Origin: a virus
DNA: 51,550 bases
Virus record (IMG/VR): IMGVR_UViG_3300044765_000142
Coordinates: 1-51,550 of that record
Reading direction: 5' to 3' (one strand)
Part shown: in pieces, positions 30,668-38,666 of the stretch
Position numbering within the stretch: the first letter of the stretch is position 1
How the letters are laid out: each line of letters begins with the position of its first letter
Position numbers and translations under genes: made by a program
Notes under the pieces: model-generated
The model's input: the letters and a program-made list of their open reading frames with translations, nothing else
Database searches by the model: none
What the model was told of the DNA's origin: nothing

Positions 30668-32746
30668 ATGGCAACCAAAGCAACCAACAGTAAGCGCGTT
30701 GCTCGGGCACCCGCCGCTCCTAAAGAAGAGCTGCGTAAGCTGACCGAAGCCAAGCTGAAGGGCAGCGCCTTGACCGAGAAAGACGGCAAGACGATGCAGA
30801 TCGAGCTCGTGCTCGCTGCCGACTGCCTGAAGCTGGGGCTGCCCAGCGCAACGGACGGCTTCCTAATCCCGTACTTTGACATCCACGGCAAGACCACTGA
30901 CTTCTTTCGTGTGCGTTACATGCACGACACACGCAAGGGGTTCGAGGTCTACAGCAAGAAAAAGGCCATGCGGTACGGCCAAGTGCCGGGGACGATCAAC
31001 GAGGCGTACCTGCCGCCGTTCATCAAGTGGTCTGAGTTCGCCAGCGACCCGGACAAGATGCTGGTCATCACCGAAGGCGAGCTCAAGGCTGCCTGCGCCA
31101 GCAAGCACGGTATTCCGTGTATGGGGCTGGGCGGGGTGTGGTGCTTCACCAGCAGCAAGCACGGGCTGCCGCTGCTGCCAGTATTCAGCGAGTTTGAATG
31201 GGCGGACCGTAAGGTAATCATCTGCTTTGACAGCGACGCCAGTACGAACCTTGACATCGCGCGGGCCGAGAACATTCTGGCTGACAGGCTGGGCGCGCTG
31301 GGGGCGGAGGTGTACATTGCGCGCATCCCGGCGGAGGGAGATTCCAAGGTCGGTATTGACGACTACATCGTTGCCCACGGGCCGCAGCAGTTCATGGCCG
31401 AAGTGCTGGAGAAGGCCACCGCCTACGCCGCCAACGCCGCCTTGCACGCGCTGAACGAGGAAGTGGTGTATATCCGTAACCCGGGTATGGTGTACTCGTA
31501 CAAGGACGAGCGGAAGATGTCCCCCGGCGACTTCACCGCGCACGTGTATTCCAACGTATGGCACACCGAGTTCTTGGTGGTGACGGACGAAAAGGGCAAG
31601 ACCAAGCAGACCACCACCAAGAAGCAGACTGCCAAGTTGTGGCTCAATTGGCCCTACCGTGCCGAGCTGAAGGGGATAACATTCAGCCCCGGCGAAGGGG
31701 TCATCACGCACGACAACAAGCTGAACATGTGGAAGGGCTGGGGCTTCACTAATCCCAGCCCTGGAGACATTACGCCGTGGCGCAAGTTGCTGGACCACGT
31801 CTTCGGCGACGAGGATCACCTGCGCCGCTGGTTCGAGCAGTGGGTGGCCTACCCTGTACAGAACCCGGGTGCCAAGCAAGCCAACGCGGTAATGGTGTGG
31901 GGCATTGGTGAGGGCACCGGTAAGACCATGATAGGCCACACGATCATGAAGCTGTACGGGCCGCACGCCACCGAGCTGAAGGACAGCGACTTGGAAGACA
32001 CGCGCAACGAGTGGGCCGAGAACATGCAGTTCGCTCTCGTTGATGACGTCACCGGGCAGGACAACCGCAAGCTGGCGAACCGGCTGAAAACCATGGTGAC
32101 GCAGAAGTACGTGCGGCTGAATCCGAAGTTCATCCCCAGCTATTCGGTTCCGGACTGCATCAACTACTACTTCACATCTAACGATCCGGACGCGTTGTAC
32201 CTGAGCAACGGAGACCGGCGCTACATGATTCACGAGGTGCTGGCCGGCAAGCTGCCCGTGGAACTGCGGGACGCGGTGCTGCGGTGGCGTGAGAGCGAAG
32301 ACGGGCTGAACGCCTTTGCCCACTACCTGCTGAACCTGGACATGACAGGCTACGACCCGGCCATGGCACCGCCTGACAGCGACGCCAAGCTGGAGATGGT
32401 GCTGTCCGCCAAGTCGGACGTCGGTAGCTGGGCGCTGCAGTTTGCGTCCAACGCCGACACTATACTTGACCGTGCAGGGTTGAAGGGCGATATCCTGAGC
32501 CTGCAGCAACTGCACACGCTGTACGACCCGGGCAACGAAAAGCGCGCCAGCCCGCGCATCCTGTCAATTGAGTTGGCAAAGGCCGGCTTTGCGCGGCTGG
32601 GTGTGGTGCGCGTGCATGGGGAGGCGAAACGGCTCATCGCGCTGCGCAACCCGGCCAAGTGGCTGCGCGCCAGTAATGATGAGATCACCAAGCACTACGA
32701 ACAACACAATCCCGTGTTGGGCGGCAAGAAGCAAGCCAAGTTTTAA
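30668..32746 (+). CDS. Primase-helicase (Toprim/DUF3854-like plus SF3-type helicase)
   Basis: 692 residues. The N-terminal half has a Toprim-like region of the DUF3854 type: MLVITEGELKAAC (131-143, Glu136) and IICFDSDAS (184-192, two Asp), then KVGIDDYIVAHG. The C-terminal half is a phage helicase with Walker A GIGEGTGKT (412-420), Walker B FALVDD (455-460) and the sensor-like YYFTSNDPDAL. It should prime and unwind the replication fork. The first 20 residues are basic and Ala-rich. No strong ribosome site precedes the ATG; a GTG at 30638 is an alternative. Confidence 0.9.
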   Translation: MATKATNSKRVARAPAAPKEELRKLTEAKLKGSALTEKDGKTMQIELVLAADCLKLGLPSATDGFLIPYFDIHGKTTDFFRVRYMHDTRKGFEVYSKKKAMRYGQVPGTINEAYLPPFIKWSEFASDPDKMLVITEGELKAACASKHGIPCMGLGGVWCFTSSKHGLPLLPVFSEFEWADRKVIICFDSDASTNLDIARAENILADRLGALGAEVYIARIPAEGDSKVGIDDYIVAHGPQQFMAEVLEKATAYAANAALHALNEEVVYIRNPGMVYSYKDERKMSPGDFTAHVYSNVWHTEFLVVTDEKGKTKQTTTKKQTAKLWLNWPYRAELKGITFSPGEGVITHDNKLNMWKGWGFTNPSPGDITPWRKLLDHVFGDEDHLRRWFEQWVAYPVQNPGAKQANAVMVWGIGEGTGKTMIGHTIMKLYGPHATELKDSDLEDTRNEWAENMQFALVDDVTGQDNRKLANRLKTMVTQKYVRLNPKFIPSYSVPDCINYYFTSNDPDALYLSNGDRRYMIHEVLAGKLPVELRDAVLRWRESEDGLNAFAHYLLNLDMTGYDPAMAPPDSDAKLEMVLSAKSDVGSWALQFASNADTILDRAGLKGDILSLQQLHTLYDPGNEKRASPRILSIELAKAGFARLGVVRVHGEAKRLIALRNPAKWLRASNDEITKHYEQHNPVLGGKKQAKF

Positions 32747-32754
32747 AGGAGAAG

Positions 32755-33033
32755 ATGATGGACCGAGTAACGAAATTCTATGGTAAGCGCGATGAGTTGC
32801 TGAACAAGATTCAGCGGTATCGCCGCCACGAGGACCGCGCGCTGGATAACTCGCCGCGCCACGGAGTCGCCGACTATGCCGCGTGCATCGTGGCGATCAA
32901 CACCGCTGTGCAGGTGCTGAACGAATCCATTGAGAACAAGCAGCTGGCCCGCACGCAGGCAGCGCTAGAGCTGCTGGAACTTGGCACCAGCGAGCTGAAG
33001 CTGTGGGCCGCTCATGCGGGTGCAGATGTATGA
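32755..33033 (+). CDS. 92-residue helical protein, unknown function
   Basis: AAAGGAGAAG precedes two consecutive ATG codons (32755, 32758). All-helical: KRDELLNKIQRYRRHEDRAL, then VAINTAVQVLNESIENKQLA. Its stop overlaps the start of the J-domain gene (ATGA), so the two may work together. Confidence 0.7.
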   Translation: MMDRVTKFYGKRDELLNKIQRYRRHEDRALDNSPRHGVADYAACIVAINTAVQVLNESIENKQLARTQAALELLELGTSELKLWAAHAGADV

Positions 33034-33413
33034 CCTACCGCGCCGACTTGAAGGCCGCCCGCGAGCACATCCTGAACGCTCGGGACCACTTCCGCCTGCT
33101 GGGCGTGCACAGGGAGAGCAGCAAGGAGGATATCTCGGCTGCCCGCAAACGCTTGGCGCAGGTCGTGCACACCGACAAGATGGTGGCGAATGGTGTGCGC
33201 GTGGAAGAAGACTTGGTGGCTCTTGTCAATGTGGCGGCGGACACGCTGTTAGATGAAAAACGGCGTAAGCTGTATTTAGCTGAGCTTGCCAAGGGCCGCA
33301 AGACCTGCCCCACTTGCAAGGGCAAGGGCAACGTGCGCAAGCAACTCAGCATCAAAAACATCGTGTTCAACGTGTGCCCGGTGTGCCAAGGCTGCGGGCT
33401 GATACTGGAGTAA
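33030..33413 (+). CDS. J-domain protein with DnaJ-type zinc motif
   Basis: 127 residues. Residues about 18-85 form a J-domain: HFRLLGVHRESSKEDISAAR and KRLAQVVHTDKM, then a helix with DTLLDEKRRKLYLAEL. The HPD tripeptide that stimulates Hsp70 is replaced by HTD (47-49). Residues 93-123 are one CPTCKGKG/CPVCQGCG zinc unit as in DnaJ. It could recruit host DnaK or sequester it during replication or assembly. The Pro-to-Thr change makes activity uncertain. Confidence 0.8.
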   Translation: MTYRADLKAAREHILNARDHFRLLGVHRESSKEDISAARKRLAQVVHTDKMVANGVRVEEDLVALVNVAADTLLDEKRRKLYLAELAKGRKTCPTCKGKGNVRKQLSIKNIVFNVCPVCQGCGLILE

Positions 33414-33423
33414 GGAGGGAGTG

Positions 33424-33774
33424 ATGGACGATGCTGTGAAAGTGAAAGACAAGGCGGCCGCTCGGCGTGCACGAGCGCTGGCGTTCTTGTCATCGCCTAA
33501 GCCGGTGTACGTGGGATACGACCCGGACACTACCGGCTTCGTGTACCGTCACGAAAAAGGCATGTCCCTGCGAGCACGCCGTACACCCAAGCTGAAGAAT
33601 GGCGGTGTCGGCCCTACGCTTGACGTGAACATCCCGTGCGTCGACATGCTGCTGCCCACCAAGACCGCCATCGCAGCTGCACGTGTGGCCGGGGCTGCCG
33701 ATCCTGCACTGCTGCTGGTGTTCCAGGATGAGCTCGGCAACCGGCTGCACCGCTTCATGAACATCCAGTATTAG
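33424..33774 (+). CDS. 116-residue protein, unknown function
   Basis: AAGGAGG precedes the start at 33424. The sequence is basic at the start, then PVYVGYDPDTTGFVYRHEKG and VNIPCVDMLLPTKTAIAAAR. The pattern suggests an alpha/beta fold. No family is recognised. Confidence 0.65.
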   Translation: MDDAVKVKDKAAARRARALAFLSSPKPVYVGYDPDTTGFVYRHEKGMSLRARRTPKLKNGGVGPTLDVNIPCVDMLLPTKTAIAAARVAGAADPALLLVFQDELGNRLHRFMNIQY

Positions 33775-33783
33775 GAGGCCGCC

Positions 33784-34314
33784 ATGCAACCGAAATACTT
33801 GTGCTGCCACAGTAGCCGCGCCATTTCCTGCGCTTGCCCGGAAGCGCTGTACGGCCACGTCGAGCGCATCGGCTACCCCGGCAAGTTCACGCTGTACGCA
33901 GACGAACAAGAGACGCGCGGGTACAGCGGCCCCGGCGAATACGAGTGCGACTTCGCCATTCTGGTGATGAAGGAGCACACCGAATTCTCCGTGGGTTTCG
34001 TTGCCGCCACGGCAGCCACCCCCGAAGGGCGTGTGTGCGCGGTAGGCGGCATCCTCAAGGGCAGTATCACGCCGGACTTGGTCAAGGTCATCAACATGGC
34101 GGCGAAGTTCTTCCTTGAGTTGAACGACAAACGCATCGGCAGCACGGAGATACAGAGTACCGTGTACGATAGGCTGGAGGCCATATGGCAGCACGACGTG
34201 CTGGAGCACGCGGCCGTTGCCGTCAAGGAAACACCGGCCACCGTAGTGGATACCGGCCCCCGTCACCAGTCGGGTAGCACCTTCATGGTGGAAGGTCCTG
34301 ACACCAAGCAGTGA
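33784..34314 (+). CDS. 176-residue protein, unknown function
   Basis: AGGAGGCCGCC precedes the ATG. The first 20 residues carry four Cys and a His (KYLCCHSSRAISCACP). The middle has ECDFAILVMKEHTEFSVGFV and TPDLVKVINMAAKFFLELND. The C-terminal 40 residues look disordered. It precedes the ligase gene. Confidence 0.7.
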   Translation: MQPKYLCCHSSRAISCACPEALYGHVERIGYPGKFTLYADEQETRGYSGPGEYECDFAILVMKEHTEFSVGFVAATAATPEGRVCAVGGILKGSITPDLVKVINMAAKFFLELNDKRIGSTEIQSTVYDRLEAIWQHDVLEHAAVAVKETPATVVDTGPRHQSGSTFMVEGPDTKQ

Positions 34315-34325
34315 GGAGCACAGCT

Positions 34326-35222
34326 ATGGAATTCAAGCCGATGGGCGCCGCCACGCTGGACGACGTGGCTGACATCCAGTTCCCCGTGTACGTATCCCCC
34401 AAGCTGGACGGCATCCGTTGCAGCGTGCGCAATGGCGTGGCGTACAGCAAGAAGATGAAACCGCTGCCAAACATCTGGCTGCAAGAGCTGGTTTCGCGGG
34501 CCGGTGTTTACGACGGCCTGGACTTTGAGGTGGTGGTGGGCAGCCCTACCGCGCCGGACGTGTGGAACAAGAGCCAGAGCTTCGCCATGAGCAAGCTGAT
34601 CCCGGCCGCGTTGATCGACGTGGATGTTCACTTCTTCGTGTTCGACGACCACACTGACCCCACCCTGCCGCGCAAGGACAGGTTGGCACGCGCCGCCGAG
34701 CGGGCGGACAAGCTGCTGCACTGCACGTTTGTGCGCCACCACGTGTGCAAAGATTCCTTGCAGGTGCTGCGTATTGAGGAGCAGTACGTGGAAAAGGGTT
34801 ACGAGGGTATCATGCTCAGTAGCCCTAAAGTGCCGTACAAGTTCGGCCGCAGCACGGTGCGCGAGCAAGGACTGATGAAGTTCAAGCGCTTCGCCGACGC
34901 TGAGGCCATCGTGCTGGCATGCGAAGAAGAACTGCACAACGCCAACGAGCAGAAGATCAGCGAGCTTGGCACCAAGAAGCGCAGCAGCCACAAAGCCAAC
35001 AAGCACGGCAAGGGCACGCTCGGTGCGTTCAAGGTGCAGGACCTTGAAACCGGCGTGGTGTTCAGCGTGGGTGGCGGCATTTCGACGGCGGACCGCGCAC
35101 GGTTCTGGCCGATGCGAGACAAGCTGGTGGGCAAGATTATCACCTACAAGTCGCAGAAGACCGAGGTGGCTGGCGGTATGCCACGCTTCCCCTCGTTCAA
35201 AGGCTTTCGCGAAGACGTGTAG
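34326..35222 (+). CDS. ATP-dependent DNA ligase
   Basis: 298 residues. Motif I is SPKLDGIR (24-31) with the AMP-accepting Lys26; motif IV is YEGIML (159-164) and motif V LMKFKRF (183-189). A C-terminal OB-like part (about 210-298) includes GAFKVQDLETGVVFSVGGG. At 298 residues it is smaller than T7 ligase (359), as many phage ligases are. It seals nicks during replication. GAGGAG precedes the ATG at 34326. Confidence 0.92.
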   Translation: MEFKPMGAATLDDVADIQFPVYVSPKLDGIRCSVRNGVAYSKKMKPLPNIWLQELVSRAGVYDGLDFEVVVGSPTAPDVWNKSQSFAMSKLIPAALIDVDVHFFVFDDHTDPTLPRKDRLARAAERADKLLHCTFVRHHVCKDSLQVLRIEEQYVEKGYEGIMLSSPKVPYKFGRSTVREQGLMKFKRFADAEAIVLACEEELHNANEQKISELGTKKRSSHKANKHGKGTLGAFKVQDLETGVVFSVGGGISTADRARFWPMRDKLVGKIITYKSQKTEVAGGMPRFPSFKGFREDV

Positions 35223-35233
35223 TCTGCTATATT
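35205..35233 (+). promoter_or_regulatory. Candidate promoter
   Basis: TTTCGC and TATATT are spaced by 17 bases, ending 31 bases before the ATG at 35265. The -35 is weak. The short gap between genes leaves no space for more. Confidence 0.45.
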
Positions 35234-35264
35234 GACTTCGCCATCAACCACACAGGAGCTAACC

Positions 35265-35798
35265 ATGGCAACCAAGAAGAACCCGGCAGCGGAAATGGCC
35301 GCTGTCGCAGCCAAGCAGGGCAAGGCCGCCGCCAAGGATGCAGGCCCGGCACGCAAGAAAGCCAGCGACGAGCCCGACGCGCTGAAGCCCGTCATCAAGC
35401 TGCCCAAGTCGACGGCTGCGGTGGGTGACCTGTTGTATGACACGCAGCAGAAACGCTTCGCTCTGCAAAAGGAGATCGACGCTCTGCAGGCCGTCGAAAG
35501 TGCCTGCCGCGACTTTCTGATCGAGAACCTGCAGAAGGGCGAAGCCACTGGGGCACGCGGCAAGAAGGCGCTGGTGTACGTGGAGAACAAGGAAGTGCTG
35601 CAGGTCGAGGACTGGACCAAGCTGTACGGCTACATCCTCGCCAACATCAAGCGCATGCCGGGCCTGTGGGGTCTGTTGCAAAAGCGCCTCGGCGAATCTA
35701 TGGCGAAGGAACTGTTCGCTGATCCCAAGGAAGGCAAGAAGCTGAAGGGCGCCATCAAGAAAGTGGAGGTGCCGGTTGTGCGCGTGAACAAGCTGTGA
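35265..35798 (+). CDS. 177-residue protein, unknown function
   Basis: CAGGAGCTAACC precedes the ATG. A Lys/Ala-rich start (MATKKNPAAEMAAVAAKQGK) leads to a coiled coil (FALQKEIDALQAVESACRDF) and a globular end (LQVEDWTKLYGYILANIKRM). Proteins of this build occur in phage replication modules. I cannot name a family. Confidence 0.7.
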   Translation: MATKKNPAAEMAAVAAKQGKAAAKDAGPARKKASDEPDALKPVIKLPKSTAAVGDLLYDTQQKRFALQKEIDALQAVESACRDFLIENLQKGEATGARGKKALVYVENKEVLQVEDWTKLYGYILANIKRMPGLWGLLQKRLGESMAKELFADPKEGKKLKGAIKKVEVPVVRVNKL

Positions 35799-35807
35799 GG
35801 ACGCCGC

Positions 35808-36080
35808 ATGTCCTCTGCGAACTTCACGCTGTTCGACGACAGGAGCGGGAAGTGGCATGCGTACTACAACAACCAGAAGCTGATCGGCGAGTACAATACT
35901 CGCCGTGACGCTGCCGCAGCGCTGGAGGATGTAGTACGCAAGCGAGTGGAAGCGGTGTACTCGCAGCCCACTTTCCCGAACCTGCGGCCCACCAACCGCA
36001 ACGCGCCGTCACCGGCCAAGATCGACGGCCGGCAGCAACGGCTAGCCAAGCTGCGCAAGAAGAGGAAACTACAGCTATGA
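35808..36080 (+). CDS. 90-residue basic protein, unknown function
   Basis: Starts MSSANFTLFDDRSGKWHAYY, followed by NNQKLIGEYNTRRDAAAALE and a strongly basic end (LAKLRKKRKLQL). The C-terminal basic run would suit nucleic-acid binding. Overlaps the next start. Confidence 0.65.
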   Translation: MSSANFTLFDDRSGKWHAYYNNQKLIGEYNTRRDAAAALEDVVRKRVEAVYSQPTFPNLRPTNRNAPSPAKIDGRQQRLAKLRKKRKLQL

Positions 36081-36295
36081 GCATGGACATGATTCCGCAC
36101 GCTTCCGCCGTGGCGCCTACGCTCAACTACGACATGGGCGCGGCGCCGACAGGCACGACTATCTTGCTGTTGACGAAGGGTGGTGTGCTCGTCAAGGGCG
36201 TGGTGCAGCAGTCGACGCTCAAGTATTACTATGCTTGGGCGCCGCTGCCGAAGCGCGACAAAGCTGAGGAAGCTCGCCGTGGGCTGAAGCTATGA
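36077..36295 (+). CDS. 72-residue protein, unknown function
   Basis: Starts by ATGA overlap. It has GTTILLLTKGGVLVKGVVQQ, then YYYAWAPLPKRDKAEEARRG, likely a small beta domain. Its stop overlaps the next start. Confidence 0.6.
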   Translation: MSMDMIPHASAVAPTLNYDMGAAPTGTTILLLTKGGVLVKGVVQQSTLKYYYAWAPLPKRDKAEEARRGLKL

Positions 36296-36915
36296 GCATC
36301 CTGCATGTAGACCCGGAAGCACCGCCGTTGGAGGTATGGTATCTGGACCACGACCCCACCAACGCCGCTGCATGGGTGGCGGATGTGCACGCGCCCAAGG
36401 CGCTGTTCGACGCCGCCGTGCTGCTGTCCAACGCATGGTGGGGCCACCCTGCAGTCACGCGCAATTACGGACCGTTCGGTGGTGAACAGGTGGGCGGCCC
36501 GTACCTGCCCGAGAACGTGGCCGGCAGCGCGTGGCTGCATGGGCTGGAGATATACAATTTCGGCCACCGGCCGCGCACCGAGCTGGACCACTGGGTGCAG
36601 CGTAGCGCGGCGAATTACACATGGCTGTGGCGGCACGCCGTGGCGCTGTCGCTGGTGTGCAGGAGCTATCTGCGCCGGGCTTTACCGGCGGAGTGCGCGG
36701 TGTTCGCCCTGGAGGCGCCGCCGGACACGCTTGACACGTCTGCCGGAGCCACCGAGCCACCATTCACCCGCGCAACTCGGCGCGTGTATGTGGAGGAAGA
36801 CGGCGCCGAGTACGTGGACGCCGTGGCGAGTTTCCGCAAGCTGTACCGCACGGCACCCTTCAGCCCGACGCTGTGTTGGTCAGGACGTGCACAGCCGCCT
36901 TGGTTTGCGCTATAG
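36292..36915 (+). CDS. Phage protein resembling the pyrimidine-dimer glycosylase-like family
   Basis: 207 residues. It has DHDPTNAAAWVADVHAPKAL with LLSNAWWG, then ELDHWVQRSAANYTWLWRHA followed by VALSLVCRSYLRR. This order (D..P...A....D.h..Km..E...LLs.A, later HPC..W...S..NY.WL..H...L) is that of a widespread small phage family sometimes annotated as pyrimidine-dimer glycosylase. The usual HPC is not seen. Biochemical role unknown; repair is only a suggestion. Confidence 0.5.
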   Translation: MSILHVDPEAPPLEVWYLDHDPTNAAAWVADVHAPKALFDAAVLLSNAWWGHPAVTRNYGPFGGEQVGGPYLPENVAGSAWLHGLEIYNFGHRPRTELDHWVQRSAANYTWLWRHAVALSLVCRSYLRRALPAECAVFALEAPPDTLDTSAGATEPPFTRATRRVYVEEDGAEYVDAVASFRKLYRTAPFSPTLCWSGRAQPPWFAL

Positions 36916-36916
36916 T
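36888..36916 (+). promoter_or_regulatory. Candidate promoter before the ssDNA-binding-like gene
   Basis: TGCACA and TATAGT spaced by 17 bases, overlapping the end of the previous gene. The leader to the ATG at 36995 is about 75 bases. Confidence 0.5.
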
Positions 36917-36994
36917 TGCGTCGCTCGTACCGGCCCGAGTGTAGACCGGCACCCCACACTAGTCATCTAGTTCACTTGTTTACTGGAGCCACAA

Positions 36995-37867
36995 ATGGCA
37001 ACACGGAAGAGTACGTCCACGGCAGTCGTAGCGTGGCAAGAGGAGATGGCAAAGTCCGCCAAGGTGCAAGCCAAGGCCGAAGCCGTCGACAATTACAGCA
37101 AGTCCATCTCCACGCGCGGTGGCATTCTGGCGGTGGACGGCACGCCCATCCCGGGCAACTCCATCGATGTGATCGTGCTGCTGTCTGTGCACGAGAACAA
37201 GTTCTACGAGGGCGAATTCGACCCGGACAACTTCGCCATCCCCGACTGCTATGCGTTCGGTGATGTGAACAATGAAGAAGATCCGAGCGAAGGCATGGCC
37301 CCGCACCCGGAAGCCCCCAACAAGCAGCACAACAACTGCGAAGAATGCCCGATGAACCAATGGGGCAGCGCAGCCAAGGGGCGCGGCAAGGCGTGCAAGA
37401 ACGTGCGCAACCTGTACGTGATGGACAGCAGCGAGATCGAGGGCACGCCCAAAGAGATCGAAGCCGCCGAGCTGCGCCGCCTCACCCTGCCGGTGACCAG
37501 CGTCAAGAACTGGGGCCGCTACGCTGCCCAAGTTGCCGACGACATGGAGCGCCCGAGCTGGGGCGTGATCACCACCATCAGCATCGTGCCCGACGCCAAG
37601 ACGCAGTTCGCAGTCGTGTTCGAATTCAAGGAACTCATCAACTTCACGCAGGAAACGTACGACGCGCTGAAGAAGAAGCTGGCAGCCTTGAAGAAGGACG
37701 TGATCCAGCCCTACGTCCAGTTCGAGCAAACGGCACCGGTGCGCCCGCAGGGCCGCGCCAAGGCGGCGATGCAACGGCAGGCCGTCAGCAAGCCGGCCGC
37801 CAAGGTGGTCGGCAAGCAGGCGGCCAACCAAGGTGCGGCACGCGGCCGCGTCGGCAGCAAGTTCTGA
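36995..37867 (+). CDS. Probable phage ssDNA-binding protein
   Basis: 290 residues. Residues 40-65 hold GGILAVDGTPIPGNSIDVIV, followed by FYEGEFDPDNFAIPDCYAFG. The segment NCEECPMNQWGSAAKGRGKA then CKNVRNLYV (114-142) provides a probable zinc site. This architecture with a Lys/Ala/Gln-rich C-terminal tail recurs in phage replication modules, usually next to polymerase genes, and is thought to be a single-strand binding protein. The tail is basic, not acidic as in classical SSB. It has its own promoter and a terminator follows. Confidence 0.55.
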   Translation: MATRKSTSTAVVAWQEEMAKSAKVQAKAEAVDNYSKSISTRGGILAVDGTPIPGNSIDVIVLLSVHENKFYEGEFDPDNFAIPDCYAFGDVNNEEDPSEGMAPHPEAPNKQHNNCEECPMNQWGSAAKGRGKACKNVRNLYVMDSSEIEGTPKEIEAAELRRLTLPVTSVKNWGRYAAQVADDMERPSWGVITTISIVPDAKTQFAVVFEFKELINFTQETYDALKKKLAALKKDVIQPYVQFEQTAPVRPQGRAKAAMQRQAVSKPAAKVVGKQAANQGAARGRVGSKF

Positions 37868-37905
37868 ACCCCATCCGCTAACACCCACTAGCGGACTTTG
37901 TGCAG

Positions 37906-37931
37906 CCCGGCCCTAGCGCCGGGTTCTTTTT
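37906..37931 (+). terminator. Rho-independent terminator
   Basis: CCCGGC and GCCGGG pair over six bases, followed by TTCTTTTTC. A smaller hairpin CCGCTA/TAGCGG lies just before it (37875-37894). Confidence 0.75.
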
Positions 37932-37946
37932 CTCCAAGGACTGAAG

Positions 37947-38612
37947 ATGAACTCTTACCTCATGGTGTCGGAATTCCACCGCAAGTTCGGCCACCCCGCG
38001 CCGATGCAACTGAACGAAGACCATTTGAACGACCCCAAGTGGCGCATGCTGCGGCTGAAGCTGGTGCTGCAGGAAGCCACCGAGCTCGCGCAGGGGCTGG
38101 CTTGCAGCTTCAGCCTTGCGTACAACCATGAGCAGCACGGCAACTGGACTGGCAAGGAGCTGGAAGCCCTGTTGCACATCAGCAACAGCGTGAACAGTCC
38201 GGCGCCGGACATGGTGCGCACGGCGGACGCGCTGGCCGACCTGGACTACGTGGTGAACGGCGGTGCCGTGTGCTTCGGCATCCCGCTGCCGCTGGTGACG
38301 GCTGAGGTGCACCGCTCCAACATGTCGAAGTTGGGCGCGGATGGCGAGCCGCTCATGTCGCCGGACGGCAAGATCCTGAAGGGGCCGAATTACCGCGAAC
38401 CCGACATCGCTGGGCTGCTCGCGCTCTGGGCCGGCAACCCGCACAACACTGCCATCGCCACCGAACCGCCGCCTGTGCCGGCCGACGCATTGGCCGCCAT
38501 GGAACATCCGCAAGGTATCCAAGGCGCGCTGCGCGACATGGCTGCTGAAGCACCGAGCGCCGCGTACGTGGACCAGGACGGCGAAAGCACGCCGGCCGCG
38601 CCCAAGCAGTAA
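37947..38612 (+). CDS. MazG/HisE-like nucleotide pyrophosphohydrolase
   Basis: 221 residues, AAGGA before the ATG. The pattern V.EFH.KFG (8-15), LRLKLVLQEATELAQGL, ADALADLDYVVNGGAVCFGI and EVHRSNMSKLGADGEP then KGPNYREPDI is that of the all-alpha NTP pyrophosphohydrolases found in many phages. The E..E and D..D residues of the helices would bind Mg and the triphosphate. A tail of about 70 residues is Ala/Pro-rich. It may clear unwanted dNTPs, relevant if the phage uses a modified base. Confidence 0.8.
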   Translation: MNSYLMVSEFHRKFGHPAPMQLNEDHLNDPKWRMLRLKLVLQEATELAQGLACSFSLAYNHEQHGNWTGKELEALLHISNSVNSPAPDMVRTADALADLDYVVNGGAVCFGIPLPLVTAEVHRSNMSKLGADGEPLMSPDGKILKGPNYREPDIAGLLALWAGNPHNTAIATEPPPVPADALAAMEHPQGIQGALRDMAAEAPSAAYVDQDGESTPAAPKQ

Positions 38613-38666
38613 ATCGGCAGTGGCCGCCAGCACGGGGCCACTCTCCTAACCGTTGGGGAGTAGAGA

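Noticed and set aside
30863-32515. Leftward open frame of 550 codons
   Set aside because: It lies wholly opposite the primase-helicase, whose motifs are clear, and has no ribosome site or family pattern. High G+C makes such antisense frames common.
38619-38642. AGTGGCC/GGCCACT hairpin before the polymerase gene as terminator
   Set aside because: No T-run follows on either strand; it may be only a leader structure.
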